This document shows positions 9,222-16,900 of a DNA stretch of 57,182 bases, piece by piece; position 1 is the stretch's first letter, and each line of letters begins with the position of its first letter. Origin of the DNA: an uncultured Mitsuokella sp. (GTDB lineage Bacteria > Bacillota > Negativicutes > Selenomonadales > Selenomonadaceae); NCBI GenBank assembly GCA_945873115.1, contig CAMCBT010000008.1:1-57182 (forward strand), written 5' to 3'. Below the pieces are notes generated by a model that was given only the letters and a program-made list of their open reading frames with translations, had not been told where the DNA came from and ran no database searches. Both the position numbers and the translations under genes were made by a program.

Positions 9222-10820
9222 TTGATTCGAATACGTAATTTTTCAGTGCCCATCGGCGTGAAAAAGCCGCTGGAGACGATGGCGGCAGAACGCCTCGGCC
9301 TAAGACAGGAGGAGGTGCGATCCGTGCGCCTCGTGCGAAAGGCCGTGGATGCAAGGCGCTATCGCGGTGCGCCCATCTCCTTTGTCTACATGCTGGACGT
9401 GGAGCTGAAGGGCAGCGAGCGGAAGCTCCTGGGGCGCCTTTCCCGCGATAAGAATATCGGGGTGGCTCCACCAAAGCAGGAGACGGAAGCGCTTCCCCCG
9501 GCAAAGCTTTCTGCGCCGCCCATCGTGGTGGGCTTCGGCCCCGCAGGCATGCTGGCGGCCCTGACGCTGGCGCGGGCGGGGGCGGAGCCCCTAGTGCTGG
9601 AACGGGGCCAGGATGTGGATAGTCGCCATGCAGACATCGCCCGCTTCTGGGCCGGGGGACCCTTTTCGCCCAAGTCCAATGTCCAGTTCGGCGAGGGGGG
9701 TGCCGGCACCTTCTCCGATGGAAAGCTCACGACCCGCATATCCGACGCCCATATAGAGGATATCCTGGAGGTCTTCATAGCTGCCGGGGCACCGGAGGAG
9801 ATTCGCTATCTCCAAAAGCCCCATATCGGCACGGACATCCTGCGGACCGTGGTGAAAAATATCCGGAAGGAGATCATCCGCCTGGGGGGCAAGGTGCGCT
9901 TCGGCGCCCAGGTGACGGATATGGTGCTGGGCCCGGAAGGCCTCACTGGCGTCCTCGTAAATGGGGAGGAGCAGATAGAGGCCAGCGGCGTCTTTTTCGC
10001 CATCGGCCACTCGGCTCGGGACACCTACCAGATGCTCTTTGAACAGGGCATCCAGATGGAGGCGAAGGCCTTTGCCATGGGGGTGCGCATCGAGCATCCC
10101 CAGGAATTCATCGACAGGGCCCAGTACGGGGAGGATGCGGGCAGCCCCCTGCTTCCCGTGGCGGACTATGCCCTGACGGCAAAGGACGAAGCTACAGGGC
10201 GCGGCGTCTATTCCTTCTGCATGTGCCCCGGCGGCCTGGTGGTGGCAGCGGCCTCGGAGGACCGACGCGTGGTGACGAACGGCATGAGCAACTACCGGCG
10301 GAACTCCGGCATCGCCAACTCCGCCCTCCTGGTGCAGGTGGGGCCTGCTGATTTTGGAAGCGGCATCCTCGACGGCATGCATCTCCAGCAGGAGCTGGAG
10401 GGCCTCGCCTTTATGCTTGGGGGCGGAAATTACTTTGCCCCCGTTCAGACGGTGGGGGACTTCCTTACGGGGAAGAAGGGCTCCACGGCTTTTCTCACCC
10501 ATCCTACCTATGCGCCCGGTGTTCGCACGGCAGATCTTCATGCCTGCCTACCCCGCTATATCACATCGACGCTAGAGACAGGCCTTCGTGCCTTTGACCA
10601 GCGCATTCCGGGCTTCTCTGACCCTGGGGCCGTCTTGACGGGGGTGGAAACCCGCTCCTCGGCGCCCTGCCGGATCCTGCGGGACAGGGGTTCCTTCCAG
10701 TCCGTCTCCACCCCGGGTCTTTATCCCATAGGGGAGGGGGCCGGCTATGCAGGGGGCATTATGAGCGCCGCCTGCGACGGCAGGAAGGCGGCCATTGCCT
10801 TTTTGCAGGCCCATGCATGA
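9222..10820 (+). CDS. FAD-dependent dehydrogenase-like protein (COG2509 type)
   Basis: This 532-residue flavoprotein has an N-terminal ~85-residue domain typical of this uncharacterised family. A dinucleotide-binding fold follows, GFGPAGMLAALTLARAGAEPLVLERG (the GxGPAG nucleotide loop), then GGAGTFSDGKLTTRI, an RxxGxFQSVSTPGLYPIGEGAGYAGG block near the C-terminus, and GIMSAACDG. FAD binding is therefore likely, but the substrate is unknown. The TTG start is supported by CAGGAG seven bases upstream and by the family-like MIRIRNFSVPI beginning. It sits between cdaR and glmM, two genes normally adjacent. Confidence 0.85.
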   Translation: MIRIRNFSVPIGVKKPLETMAAERLGLRQEEVRSVRLVRKAVDARRYRGAPISFVYMLDVELKGSERKLLGRLSRDKNIGVAPPKQETEALPPAKLSAPPIVVGFGPAGMLAALTLARAGAEPLVLERGQDVDSRHADIARFWAGGPFSPKSNVQFGEGGAGTFSDGKLTTRISDAHIEDILEVFIAAGAPEEIRYLQKPHIGTDILRTVVKNIRKEIIRLGGKVRFGAQVTDMVLGPEGLTGVLVNGEEQIEASGVFFAIGHSARDTYQMLFEQGIQMEAKAFAMGVRIEHPQEFIDRAQYGEDAGSPLLPVADYALTAKDEATGRGVYSFCMCPGGLVVAAASEDRRVVTNGMSNYRRNSGIANSALLVQVGPADFGSGILDGMHLQQELEGLAFMLGGGNYFAPVQTVGDFLTGKKGSTAFLTHPTYAPGVRTADLHACLPRYITSTLETGLRAFDQRIPGFSDPGAVLTGVETRSSAPCRILRDRGSFQSVSTPGLYPIGEGAGYAGGIMSAACDGRKAAIAFLQAHA

Positions 10821-10851
10821 CTCAGTATTTTTGACATAAAGGAGAGTACAA

Positions 10852-12201
10852 ATGGCAAGACTTTTTGGTACAGATGGTGTCCGCGGGGAAGCAAATACCT
10901 CCCTCACTCCGGAGCTGGCTTATCGCCTGGGCCGGGCGGCGACCCTTTACTTCGGCAAGGAGTCGGAGGGCAAGCCCCTCATCATTATCGGCCGGGACAC
11001 CCGCATCTCCGGCGAGATGTTTGAGGCGGCTCTGACGGCAGGCATCACCTCCGCCGGCGGCCGGGCCATGCTGGCGGGCATCATCCCGACGCCGGCCATC
11101 GCCTATCTGGCTCGTCGCCACAATGCGAAGGCGGGCATCGTCATCTCCGCCTCCCACAATCCCTTCGGGGACAACGGCATCAAGTTTTTTGGCGGCGACG
11201 GCTACAAGCTGCCGGACTCGGTGGAGGACGAGCTGGAAGCCATCGTGAACCACCTGGCGGAGAACGATGACTACCCCCGTCCCCACGGGGCGGCTATCGG
11301 CCACATCGAGTACCGCACGGACCTGCAGAACCAGTACATGGAGTTCGTCCTCTCCACCTGCAAGGAGAGGTTCGAGGGGATGAAGGTGGTGCTGGACTGC
11401 GCCAACGGCGCGGCCTACGAGGTCATGCCGAAGATCCTCCGCCAGCTGGGGGCCGAGGTGAAGGTCATCCACGCCCTGCCGAATGGCACGAATATCAACG
11501 ACGGCTGTGGCTCCACCCACATGGAGTCTCTGCAGAAGGCGGTGCTGGAAAACAAGGCGGACTTTGGCATCGCCCACGACGGGGATGCGGACCGCTGCCT
11601 CTGCGTGGATGAGAAGGGCGAAATAATCGATGGGGACCATATCCTCATCATGTGCGCCACGGATATGATCAAGAAGGGGACACTCCCCTACAATACGGTG
11701 GTCACCACCGTCATGGCAAACATCGGCTTCCACAAGGCCATCAAGGAAGCCGGCGGCCGGGCAGAAATCACCGCTGTCGGCGACCGCTATGTGCTGGAGA
11801 ACATGCTGAAGAACGGCTACAAGATTGGCGGCGAGCAGTCGGGCCACATCATCTTCACGGACTACGCTACTACGGGCGACGGCCTCATCACGGCAATCCA
11901 GGTGCTCAGCTCTCTGAAGCGCAGCGGACGGAAGGCCTCGGAGCTCACGGCAATGATGACGACCTACCCCCAGCTTCTCGTGAACGTCCGAGTGGCCACG
12001 AAGGAGGGCTGGGAGGAAAACGCAGCCATCAAGGCGGCCATCGAGGCAGGCGAGAAGGAGCTGGGCTCCGACGGCCGCATCCTCGTGCGCCCCTCCGGCA
12101 CGGAGCCGCTTATCCGCGTCATGGCAGAGGGCGCGGATCAGGCCCAGCTGGACCGCATCTGCCATGCCATCGCTGATGTGGTGAAGAAGGAGCAGGGCTG
12201 A
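10852..12201 (+). CDS. glmM: Phosphoglucosamine mutase
   Basis: GlmM converts glucosamine-6-phosphate to glucosamine-1-phosphate for UDP-GlcNAc, the precursor of peptidoglycan and, in this diderm, lipid A. The 449-residue protein shows the start MARLFGTDGVRGEAN, the phosphoserine loop ISASHNP with Ser101, the metal loop DGDADRC, the sugar loop GGEQSGH and the phosphate loop RPSGTEPLIRVM. All key motifs are intact. In other Firmicutes GlmM binds and inhibits CdaA, so its place in this operon is meaningful. Its stop overlaps the start of cbiK by one base. Confidence 0.97.
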   Translation: MARLFGTDGVRGEANTSLTPELAYRLGRAATLYFGKESEGKPLIIIGRDTRISGEMFEAALTAGITSAGGRAMLAGIIPTPAIAYLARRHNAKAGIVISASHNPFGDNGIKFFGGDGYKLPDSVEDELEAIVNHLAENDDYPRPHGAAIGHIEYRTDLQNQYMEFVLSTCKERFEGMKVVLDCANGAAYEVMPKILRQLGAEVKVIHALPNGTNINDGCGSTHMESLQKAVLENKADFGIAHDGDADRCLCVDEKGEIIDGDHILIMCATDMIKKGTLPYNTVVTTVMANIGFHKAIKEAGGRAEITAVGDRYVLENMLKNGYKIGGEQSGHIIFTDYATTGDGLITAIQVLSSLKRSGRKASELTAMMTTYPQLLVNVRVATKEGWEENAAIKAAIEAGEKELGSDGRILVRPSGTEPLIRVMAEGADQAQLDRICHAIADVVKKEQG

Positions 12202-12980
12202 TGAAGGCAATCCTTCTTACGAGTTTCGGCGTGTCAGACGACATGGCCCGGGCTGCCTGCCTGGACTCCCTGGCCGCAGAGCTTCAGGCGGCCTTTCCGG
12301 GCTTTGTGCTCCGAGAGGCCTACACATCGAACTTCATCCGGGGGCGCCTGGCGAAGAAGGGCATCCATAAGGACGCCCTGCCGGAGGCCCTGGAGCGCCT
12401 GGCAGAGGAGGGGGGCACGGAGGTCTACGTCCAGCCCACCCATCTGACACCCGGCGAGGAATACGAGAAGAAGGTACAGACCGCTGTGGAGTCCTTTGCG
12501 GGGCGCTTCCCGGTGCTTCGGCTGGGGGAGACGCTCTTTGCCTCTGAGGCGGACTACGAGGCGGTGGCGGACTTTGTCCAGGGGGAAATCGGCGTGCCGG
12601 AGGGAGGAGCCCTCGTGCTCCTCGGCCATGGCTCGCCCCACCAGCACAATCCCGTCTACGAGAGGCTTCAGGCGCTTTTCGACAGGCGAGGCCGACGCAT
12701 CTACATCGGCGTCGTGGAGGAGACGGATACGCCAGACTACGGTATGGTGCGCGAGCGTCTCCAGAAGGCGGGTGTCACACAGGTTCGGCTGGCACCCCTC
12801 CTGCTCTCCGGCGGCGTCCACGTCACGGAGGACATGGCAGGAGCGGGACCGGATTCCTGGAAGAGCCGTCTGGAGGGAGAGGGGCTGCAGGTAGTGCCCC
12901 TTCTCCGAGGCCTGGGGGAATATCCCGCCTTTCGCGCCCTCTATGGGGAAAAGGCCCGGAGGCTCCTGGGCTTGCAATGA
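12201..12980 (+). CDS. cbiK: Anaerobic sirohydrochlorin cobaltochelatase CbiK
   Basis: CbiK inserts cobalt into sirohydrochlorin, the first committed step of the anaerobic (early-cobalt) vitamin B12 route. The 259-residue protein has the family's LLTSFGVS start and REAYTSNFIRGRL segment. The two metal-ligand histidines are present as His143 (LGHGSPHQHNP) and His207 (SGGVHVTEDMAG). There is no signal peptide, so it should act in the cytoplasm. Its ATG overlaps the glmM stop, an odd operon partner. Haem or sirohaem ferrochelatase activity is the main alternative. Confidence 0.9.
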   Translation: MKAILLTSFGVSDDMARAACLDSLAAELQAAFPGFVLREAYTSNFIRGRLAKKGIHKDALPEALERLAEEGGTEVYVQPTHLTPGEEYEKKVQTAVESFAGRFPVLRLGETLFASEADYEAVADFVQGEIGVPEGGALVLLGHGSPHQHNPVYERLQALFDRRGRRIYIGVVEETDTPDYGMVRERLQKAGVTQVRLAPLLLSGGVHVTEDMAGAGPDSWKSRLEGEGLQVVPLLRGLGEYPAFRALYGEKARRLLGLQ

Positions 12981-13049
12981 GCTCATAGACAAAAGGAATG
13001 GTTTTTATGAATTCTGAGTATAAACCTTTTCTTTTTTCTGAAAATAGTC

Positions 13050-13055
13050 TATAAT
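13050..13055 (+). promoter_or_regulatory. -10 box ahead of oadG
   Basis: A perfect TATAAT lies in the AT-rich gap after cbiK. The hexamer 17 bases upstream (TTTTCT) is a weak -35. Transcription would start about 50 bases before oadG. Confidence 0.55.
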
Positions 13056-13109
13056 ACAAGCCATGGCAATTAAAAATATTCAAACAATAATGAATCATGA
13101 GGTGATTGT

Positions 13110-13445
13110 ATGTCGCAACCTGTCACAACAAACCCCTTCATCATCATGCTCATCAACATGACGGTCGTGTTCCTGGTGCTCATTGCCCTGGGGCTAGTCA
13201 TCCGGCTCATCCACGTCCTTGACCCCACGGTCAAGAAGGAAAAGGCCCCGGAGATAGCCCCTGCTCCTGTCGAGGAGGCCGCTCCTGTGCCGGAGCTGCC
13301 GAACTCCTACGATGGGGTGGAGCCGGAGATTGTCGCCGTCATCGCTGCTGCCGTGGCCAGCATGGGCGGCGGAAATCTCAAGGTGCGGGCCGTGCATCCT
13401 GTCGAGCGGGAGGGCTGGAAGCAGTCCGGCCGTCTCGGTCGCTGA
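13110..13445 (+). CDS. OadG-type small membrane subunit of a Na+-translocating decarboxylase
   Basis: This 111-residue protein has one membrane helix (residues ~10-30), an acidic Pro/Ala-rich linker (PEIAPAPVEEAAPVPE), then a short conserved C-terminal segment (EIVAVIAAAVASM). That layout is the OadG/MmdD family, which holds the carboxyltransferase to the membrane subunit. oadB follows 18 bases after its stop with GGAAGGAGG between. No biotin carrier or carboxyltransferase subunit is adjacent, so they are presumably elsewhere. Methylmalonyl-CoA decarboxylase delta subunit is as likely as oxaloacetate decarboxylase gamma subunit. Confidence 0.85.
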   Translation: MSQPVTTNPFIIMLINMTVVFLVLIALGLVIRLIHVLDPTVKKEKAPEIAPAPVEEAAPVPELPNSYDGVEPEIVAVIAAAVASMGGGNLKVRAVHPVEREGWKQSGRLGR

Positions 13446-13463
13446 TGGGAAGGAGGAACTCAC

Positions 13464-14594
13464 ATGGAACTTATCAATGCATTTTCCGTGTCACTACAGG
13501 CTGTGTGGCATGACAGCGGCTTCTTTAACTTCACGATGGGCAACGCCATCATGATTCTCGTGGGTCTCGTGCTCCTGTATCTCGCCATTGTCAAGGAGTT
13601 CGAGCCGCTGCTTCTGGGGCCCATCGCCTTCGGCTGCGTGCTGGCGAACTTCCCGAATACGGGCTTCATGGAGGATCCCGGCCTCATGCAGGCCATCCAC
13701 TATGGCATCGCCAATGAGATTTTCCCGCCGCTCATTTTCCTGGGCATCGGCGCCATGACGGACTTCGGCCCGCTCATCGCCAGGCCCTCCACGCTTCTGC
13801 TGGGTGCTGCGGCCCAGATTGGCGTCTTTGTGGCCCTCGTGGGGGCCATGCTCCTGGGCTTCAATGTGCAGGAGGCAGGTGCCATCGGTATCATCGGCGG
13901 CGCCGACGGCCCGACGGCCATCTACCTCACCATCCAGATGGCGCCGCATCTCCTGGGAGCTATCGCTGTGGCGGCCTACTCCTACATGTCCCTGGTGCCC
14001 CTCATCCAGCCGCCAGTCATGAAGCTTCTCACCACCCAGAAGGAGCGGGAGGTGGTCATGGAGCAGCTGCGCCCCGTCACCCGGTTCGAGCGCCTCTGCT
14101 TCCCCATCGTCTCCGCCATTCTCATCAGCCTTCTCCTGCCGCCCATCGCCTCGCTTCTCGGCATGCTGATGCTCGGCAATATCTTCCGGGAGTCCGGCGT
14201 CATGGATCGCCTGTCGGACACGGCCCAGAACTCTCTGTGCAACATCGTCACCATCTTCCTGGCCACCGGCACGGGCCTCACCATGACGGCTGAGTCCTTC
14301 CTGGTGCCCCAGACGCTCCTCATCATCCTGCTGGGCCTCATCGCCTTTATCGCCGGCACGGCGGGCGGCGTCATCTTCGGCAAGATCATGTGCCGCGTCT
14401 CCGGCTGGAAGATAAACCCCCTTATCGGCTCTGCCGGCGTCTCCGCCGTCCCCATGGCGGCTCGTGTCAGCCAGGTGGTGGGCATGAAGGCAAAGCCCGG
14501 CAACTACCTCCTGATGCACGCCATGGGCCCGAACGTGGCCGGCGTCATCGGCACCGCCGTCGCCGCAGGCACCATGCTTGCGATGCTGAAGTAA
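13464..14594 (+). CDS. Na+-translocating decarboxylase beta subunit (OadB/MmdB family)
   Basis: The beta subunit decarboxylates carboxybiotin and pumps Na+ out of the cell. This 376-residue, highly hydrophobic protein has the conserved [11 protein letters not shown] segment with the key aspartate, ALGAMTDF-like sequence ([10 protein letters not shown]) and the C-terminal [15 protein letters not shown] motif. In Selenomonas-like fermenters the expected complex is methylmalonyl-CoA decarboxylase, making propionyl-CoA from succinate-derived methylmalonyl-CoA. Oxaloacetate or glutaconyl-CoA decarboxylase cannot be excluded. A strong terminator follows. Confidence 0.93.
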   Translation: MELINAFSVSLQAVWHDSGFFNFTMGNAIMILVGLVLLYLAIVKEFEPLLLGPIAFGCVLANFPNTGFMEDPGLMQAIHYGIANEIFPPLIFLGIGAMTDFGPLIARPSTLLLGAAAQIGVFVALVGAMLLGFNVQEAGAIGIIGGADGPTAIYLTIQMAPHLLGAIAVAAYSYMSLVPLIQPPVMKLLTTQKEREVVMEQLRPVTRFERLCFPIVSAILISLLLPPIASLLGMLMLGNIFRESGVMDRLSDTAQNSLCNIVTIFLATGTGLTMTAESFLVPQTLLIILLGLIAFIAGTAGGVIFGKIMCRVSGWKINPLIGSAGVSAVPMAARVSQVVGMKAKPGNYLLMHAMGPNVAGVIGTAVAAGTMLAMLK

Positions 14595-14600
14595 TTTGCC

Positions 14601-14630
14601 AAAAAGGCCCCTCCTCGGAGGGGCCATTTT
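14601..14630 (+). terminator. Terminator after oadB
   Basis: A GC-rich perfect stem (GGCCCCTC/GAGGGGCC) has five A before it and a short T-run after it. Confidence 0.88.
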
Positions 14631-14638
14631 GGTGCGCA

Positions 14639-14667
14639 TTGACAGAGACAGGGCAAGTGTGTAGTAT
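14639..14667 (+). promoter_or_regulatory. Sigma-A promoter of the structured RNA / cbiL transcript
   Basis: TTGACA at 14639-14644 and TAGTAT at 14662-14667 are separated by 17 bases. The predicted start, around 14673-14675, falls on the first base of the closing helix of the RNA described next. Confidence 0.85.
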
Positions 14668-14673
14668 AGGTAA

Positions 14674-14857
14674 CATGTGAAAGTAGCTTCGTGTGCCCTG
14701 CGCGAACCCTTTGGCGGTCAGCGTCAGCCAATCGCCTTCAGCTCTTGGGACGCTTTCGCGTGCGACCTGTTAGCCAATCAGACAGCCGCTTTCTGCCTTC
14801 TTGGACAGGTCAGCAAAGCGGAGACGGGATGCGTGCAGGGTACACGTAACGCACATG
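14674..14857 (+). ncRNA. Structured leader or independent RNA of unknown class, with two copies of a repeated hairpin
   Basis: The segment folds on paper into a closed multibranch structure. An outer helix CATGTG/CACATG (14674-14679 with 14852-14857) is followed by a 12-pair helix 14690-14701 with 14835-14846 containing one G-U. Inside are two similar hairpins. Copy 1 is AGCGTC/GACGCT (14720-14754), extended on its outside by GCGAA/TTCGC. Copy 2 is GACCTGT/ACAGGTC (14764-14811). Both have an AG or TAG bulge, then CCAA opposite TTGG. A purine-rich unpaired stretch (14812-14834) completes it. I find no B12 box or other known riboswitch core and no terminator hairpin inside. It lies 52 bases before cbiL. 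It could be a cis-acting leader or a stand-alone RNA. Confidence 0.6.
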
Positions 14858-14908
14858 CCCTTAGCAAGTTATAGAAAGGATGAAGAATATGCTAGGAGGA
14901 TATTTGAT

Positions 14909-15604
14909 ATGACAGGAACATTTTTCGGAATCGGCGTGGGCCCCGGCGACCCGGAGCTTCTGACCGTCAAGGCAATCAACGCCATACGGAAGGCCGACGT
15001 GCTCATCGCACCCAAGACGGAGAAGAAGGAGGGCAGCGTCGCCCTCTCTATCGCCAAGCCCTACCTGAAGGACGACATCGAAATTGTCTACCAGGTCTTC
15101 CCCATGGTGAAGCACTTCGCCGAGGATACAGCGGCCTGGGAGGCCAACAAGGCGGAGATACTGGAGCTCCTGAAGGCGGGCAAGAATGTTGCTTTCCTGA
15201 CCCTAGGCGACCCCATGTTCTTCAGCACCTACATCTACGTCTTCCGTCTGCTGGAGCACGAGGACGTGCCCATCGTCACTATTCCGGGCATCCCAGCCTT
15301 TGCCGCCATCGGCAGCCAGGTGGGCTACCCCATCGTGGAGGGCAACGACATCCTCACCATCATCCCTGCCACGGCAAGGCCGGAGAAAATCGACAAGGCC
15401 ATGGAGGTGGCGGATAACGTGGTCCTCATGAAGGTCTACAAGAACTTCGACGAAATCGTGGACAAGCTGGAGGAGAAGAAGCTCTCGGGAAATGCCATCC
15501 TCGTGAGCCGGGCCGGCCTTGCGGACGAAAAAATCATCCGGGACGTGCCGAAGCATAAGGGGGAGGCACTCAACTACCTCTCCACGATTCTCACCCGCCG
15601 CTGA
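14909..15604 (+). CDS. cbiL: Cobalt-factor II / precorrin-2 C20-methyltransferase
   Basis: This enzyme adds the C20 methyl group from S-adenosylmethionine in cobalamin synthesis. The protein (231 residues) shows the tetrapyrrole methylase signature FGIGVGPGDPELLTVKA, the SAM-pocket segment LTLGDPMFFSTYIYV and TIPGIPAFAA. I place the start at ATG 14909, eight bases after AGGAGGA and directly before the conserved MTGTFFGIGVGPG. Longer forms would run into the structured leader. The anaerobic form (CbiL) is favoured because CbiK is encoded nearby, but the sequence alone also fits CobI. The BtuF-like gene follows after 20 bases with its own AAAGGAGG. Confidence 0.9.
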   Translation: MTGTFFGIGVGPGDPELLTVKAINAIRKADVLIAPKTEKKEGSVALSIAKPYLKDDIEIVYQVFPMVKHFAEDTAAWEANKAEILELLKAGKNVAFLTLGDPMFFSTYIYVFRLLEHEDVPIVTIPGIPAFAAIGSQVGYPIVEGNDILTIIPATARPEKIDKAMEVADNVVLMKVYKNFDEIVDKLEEKKLSGNAILVSRAGLADEKIIRDVPKHKGEALNYLSTILTRR

Positions 15605-15624
15605 TTTCGAAAGGAGGTTCCTTC

Positions 15625-16587
15625 ATGAAACGAATCAAATATATCCTTTTGGCAGTCCTCTGTCTCGCCGCCATGCTTGCACTCGCAGGCTGTGGCACTA
15701 CGCCGCAGGAGAATGCAGCCCGGGGCGAGGGCACTTTTGCCACCTTCACCGACGCGGCAGGCCGCAGCATAAAGCTTGACAAGAAGCCGGAGCGCATTGC
15801 CGTCACCTCCGCCTCCTTCCTGGAGCCCCTCCACGAGGTGGGGGGCGACGTGGTGGGCCGGCCGGACTCCGCCACGAATATGCCGGACTGGGCAAAGGAT
15901 AAGGAGAGCATCGGCAAGGTCTATCAGATTGACGTGGAAAAGCTCCTCGCCACGAAGCCGGATCTCGTCCTCATCAACAAGGGCATGAACGAAAAGCTCA
16001 TCGATACATTGGAAGCCAATGGGGTGAAGACCGTCGTCCTCGACATGAAGAGCTATGACGACGTAAAGGACGAGGTCCGCATCATGGCAAAGCTGACGGG
16101 GGAGACGGAGAAGGGCGAGAATCTCATCTCCTCCATGGATGCGAAGATTGACAAGATTAAAGAAGAACTTCCGAAGGACAGAGAGCGCATCTTCATCATC
16201 CACTCCACGAACCAGGGCCTCACGGTGCAGCTATCGGGCAGCATCGCCGGCTGCGCAGCCCATATCCTAGGCTGGGACAATCTCGCGGGTGACATGACTC
16301 CGCTGGAAAAGGACCCGGATGCCGCCCCCTACAGCCTCGAGACCCTCGTGGAGAAGAACCCGGACGTGATCTTCATCACCAGCATGGGAAAGCTGGAGGA
16401 CATCAAGGCCGGCATGGAAAAGCAGATGGCGGAGAATCCGGCCTGGCAGAGCGTGAACGCCGTGAAGAACCATCGAGTCTACTACCTCCCCCAGGACCAG
16501 TTCCTCCTGAGCCCCGGCATCCACTACCCGGAGGCCGTTGAGACCATGGCAAGGTGCATCTACCCGCAGCTTGGCTCCGGGAAATGA
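15625..16587 (+). CDS. BtuF/FecB-like ABC-transporter substrate-binding lipoprotein
   Basis: This 320-residue protein has a signal sequence ending in the lipobox LALAGC, so it should be lipidated at Cys23. The mature part is a periplasmic-binding domain of the helical-backbone type: TFTDAAGRSIKLDKKPERIAV, then LLATKPDLVLINKG and DVIFITSM. That family captures corrinoids, haem or ferric siderophores for an ABC importer. No permease or ATPase gene is adjacent. Its position directly after cbiL suggests a corrinoid or cobalt-related ligand, which is inference. Confidence 0.87.
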   Translation: MKRIKYILLAVLCLAAMLALAGCGTTPQENAARGEGTFATFTDAAGRSIKLDKKPERIAVTSASFLEPLHEVGGDVVGRPDSATNMPDWAKDKESIGKVYQIDVEKLLATKPDLVLINKGMNEKLIDTLEANGVKTVVLDMKSYDDVKDEVRIMAKLTGETEKGENLISSMDAKIDKIKEELPKDRERIFIIHSTNQGLTVQLSGSIAGCAAHILGWDNLAGDMTPLEKDPDAAPYSLETLVEKNPDVIFITSMGKLEDIKAGMEKQMAENPAWQSVNAVKNHRVYYLPQDQFLLSPGIHYPEAVETMARCIYPQLGSGK

Positions 16588-16597
16588 AAGAAAGCAT

Positions 16598-16626
16598 TTG
16601 AATTCTCCTGCTTCCTGTGGTACAAT
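16598..16626 (+). promoter_or_regulatory. Sigma-A promoter of the ileS T-box leader
   Basis: TTGAAT at 16598-16603 and TACAAT at 16621-16626 are 17 bases apart, about 11 bases after the BtuF-like gene ends. Confidence 0.85.
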
Positions 16627-16632
16627 AGTACG

Positions 16633-16880
16633 CGAAATGCGATGATGGAGACCGCAGGCGGCGAGAAGGCGATAGCGAGCAGGGGATGGTGGAAGCCCGG
16701 CAGGCTGGACGCAGCTGAGCATATGCGTGCCATCTCTCCTGAGCAGCGGGCCGAAGCCGAAAGGTGTGTAAGCCTCGCCGGTACTCCCCGTTATGGAGGC
16801 GCGCATGCTGGTGCGTTGGCTAAAATAGGTGGTTTTCTGTAGGTAACAATGCCTGCATCCTGTTTGGGTGCAGGCTTTTC
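16633..16880 (+). promoter_or_regulatory. T-box riboswitch (isoleucine) controlling ileS
   Basis: The leader has the T-box landmarks in order: a stem I segment with GATGGTGGAAGCCCGG, the specifier region CCATCTCTCCTGAG with codon ATC (Ile) at 16732-16734, the CGGGCCGAAGCCG stem region, the T-box-like element AGGTGGTTTT (UGGU bulge, matching the ACCA end of tRNA-Ile) near 16827, and a terminator hairpin. Uncharged tRNA-Ile would stabilise the antiterminator and allow ileS to be read. The T-box element itself is diverged from the textbook sequence. Confidence 0.85.
16851..16880 (+). terminator. Regulated terminator of the ileS T-box
   Basis: The stem GCCTGCATCC/GGGTGCAGGC (one G-U pair) closes a five-base loop and is followed by TTTTCT. 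It ends 20 bases before the ileS start. Confidence 0.85.
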
Positions 16881-16900
16881 TATTGCTAGGAGGAGTCATT

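Noticed and set aside
14674..14857. Cobalamin riboswitch ahead of cbiL
   Set aside because: Length and location fit, but I find no B12 box or conserved cobalamin core, and the internal hairpins recur elsewhere (41095) away from B12 genes.
14677..14874. Small ORF overlapping the structured RNA
   Set aside because: It has no ribosome binding site, and the pairing pattern of the DNA explains its conservation-like look better than a peptide would.
16642..16842. Short protein-coding ORF before ileS
   Set aside because: The segment is the T-box leader; the frame runs through stem I and the specifier and has no ribosome binding site.
16868..16900. Longer ileS beginning at GTG 16868
   Set aside because: That codon lies in the right arm of the T-box terminator; the AGGAGGAG at 16888 serves TTG 16901.
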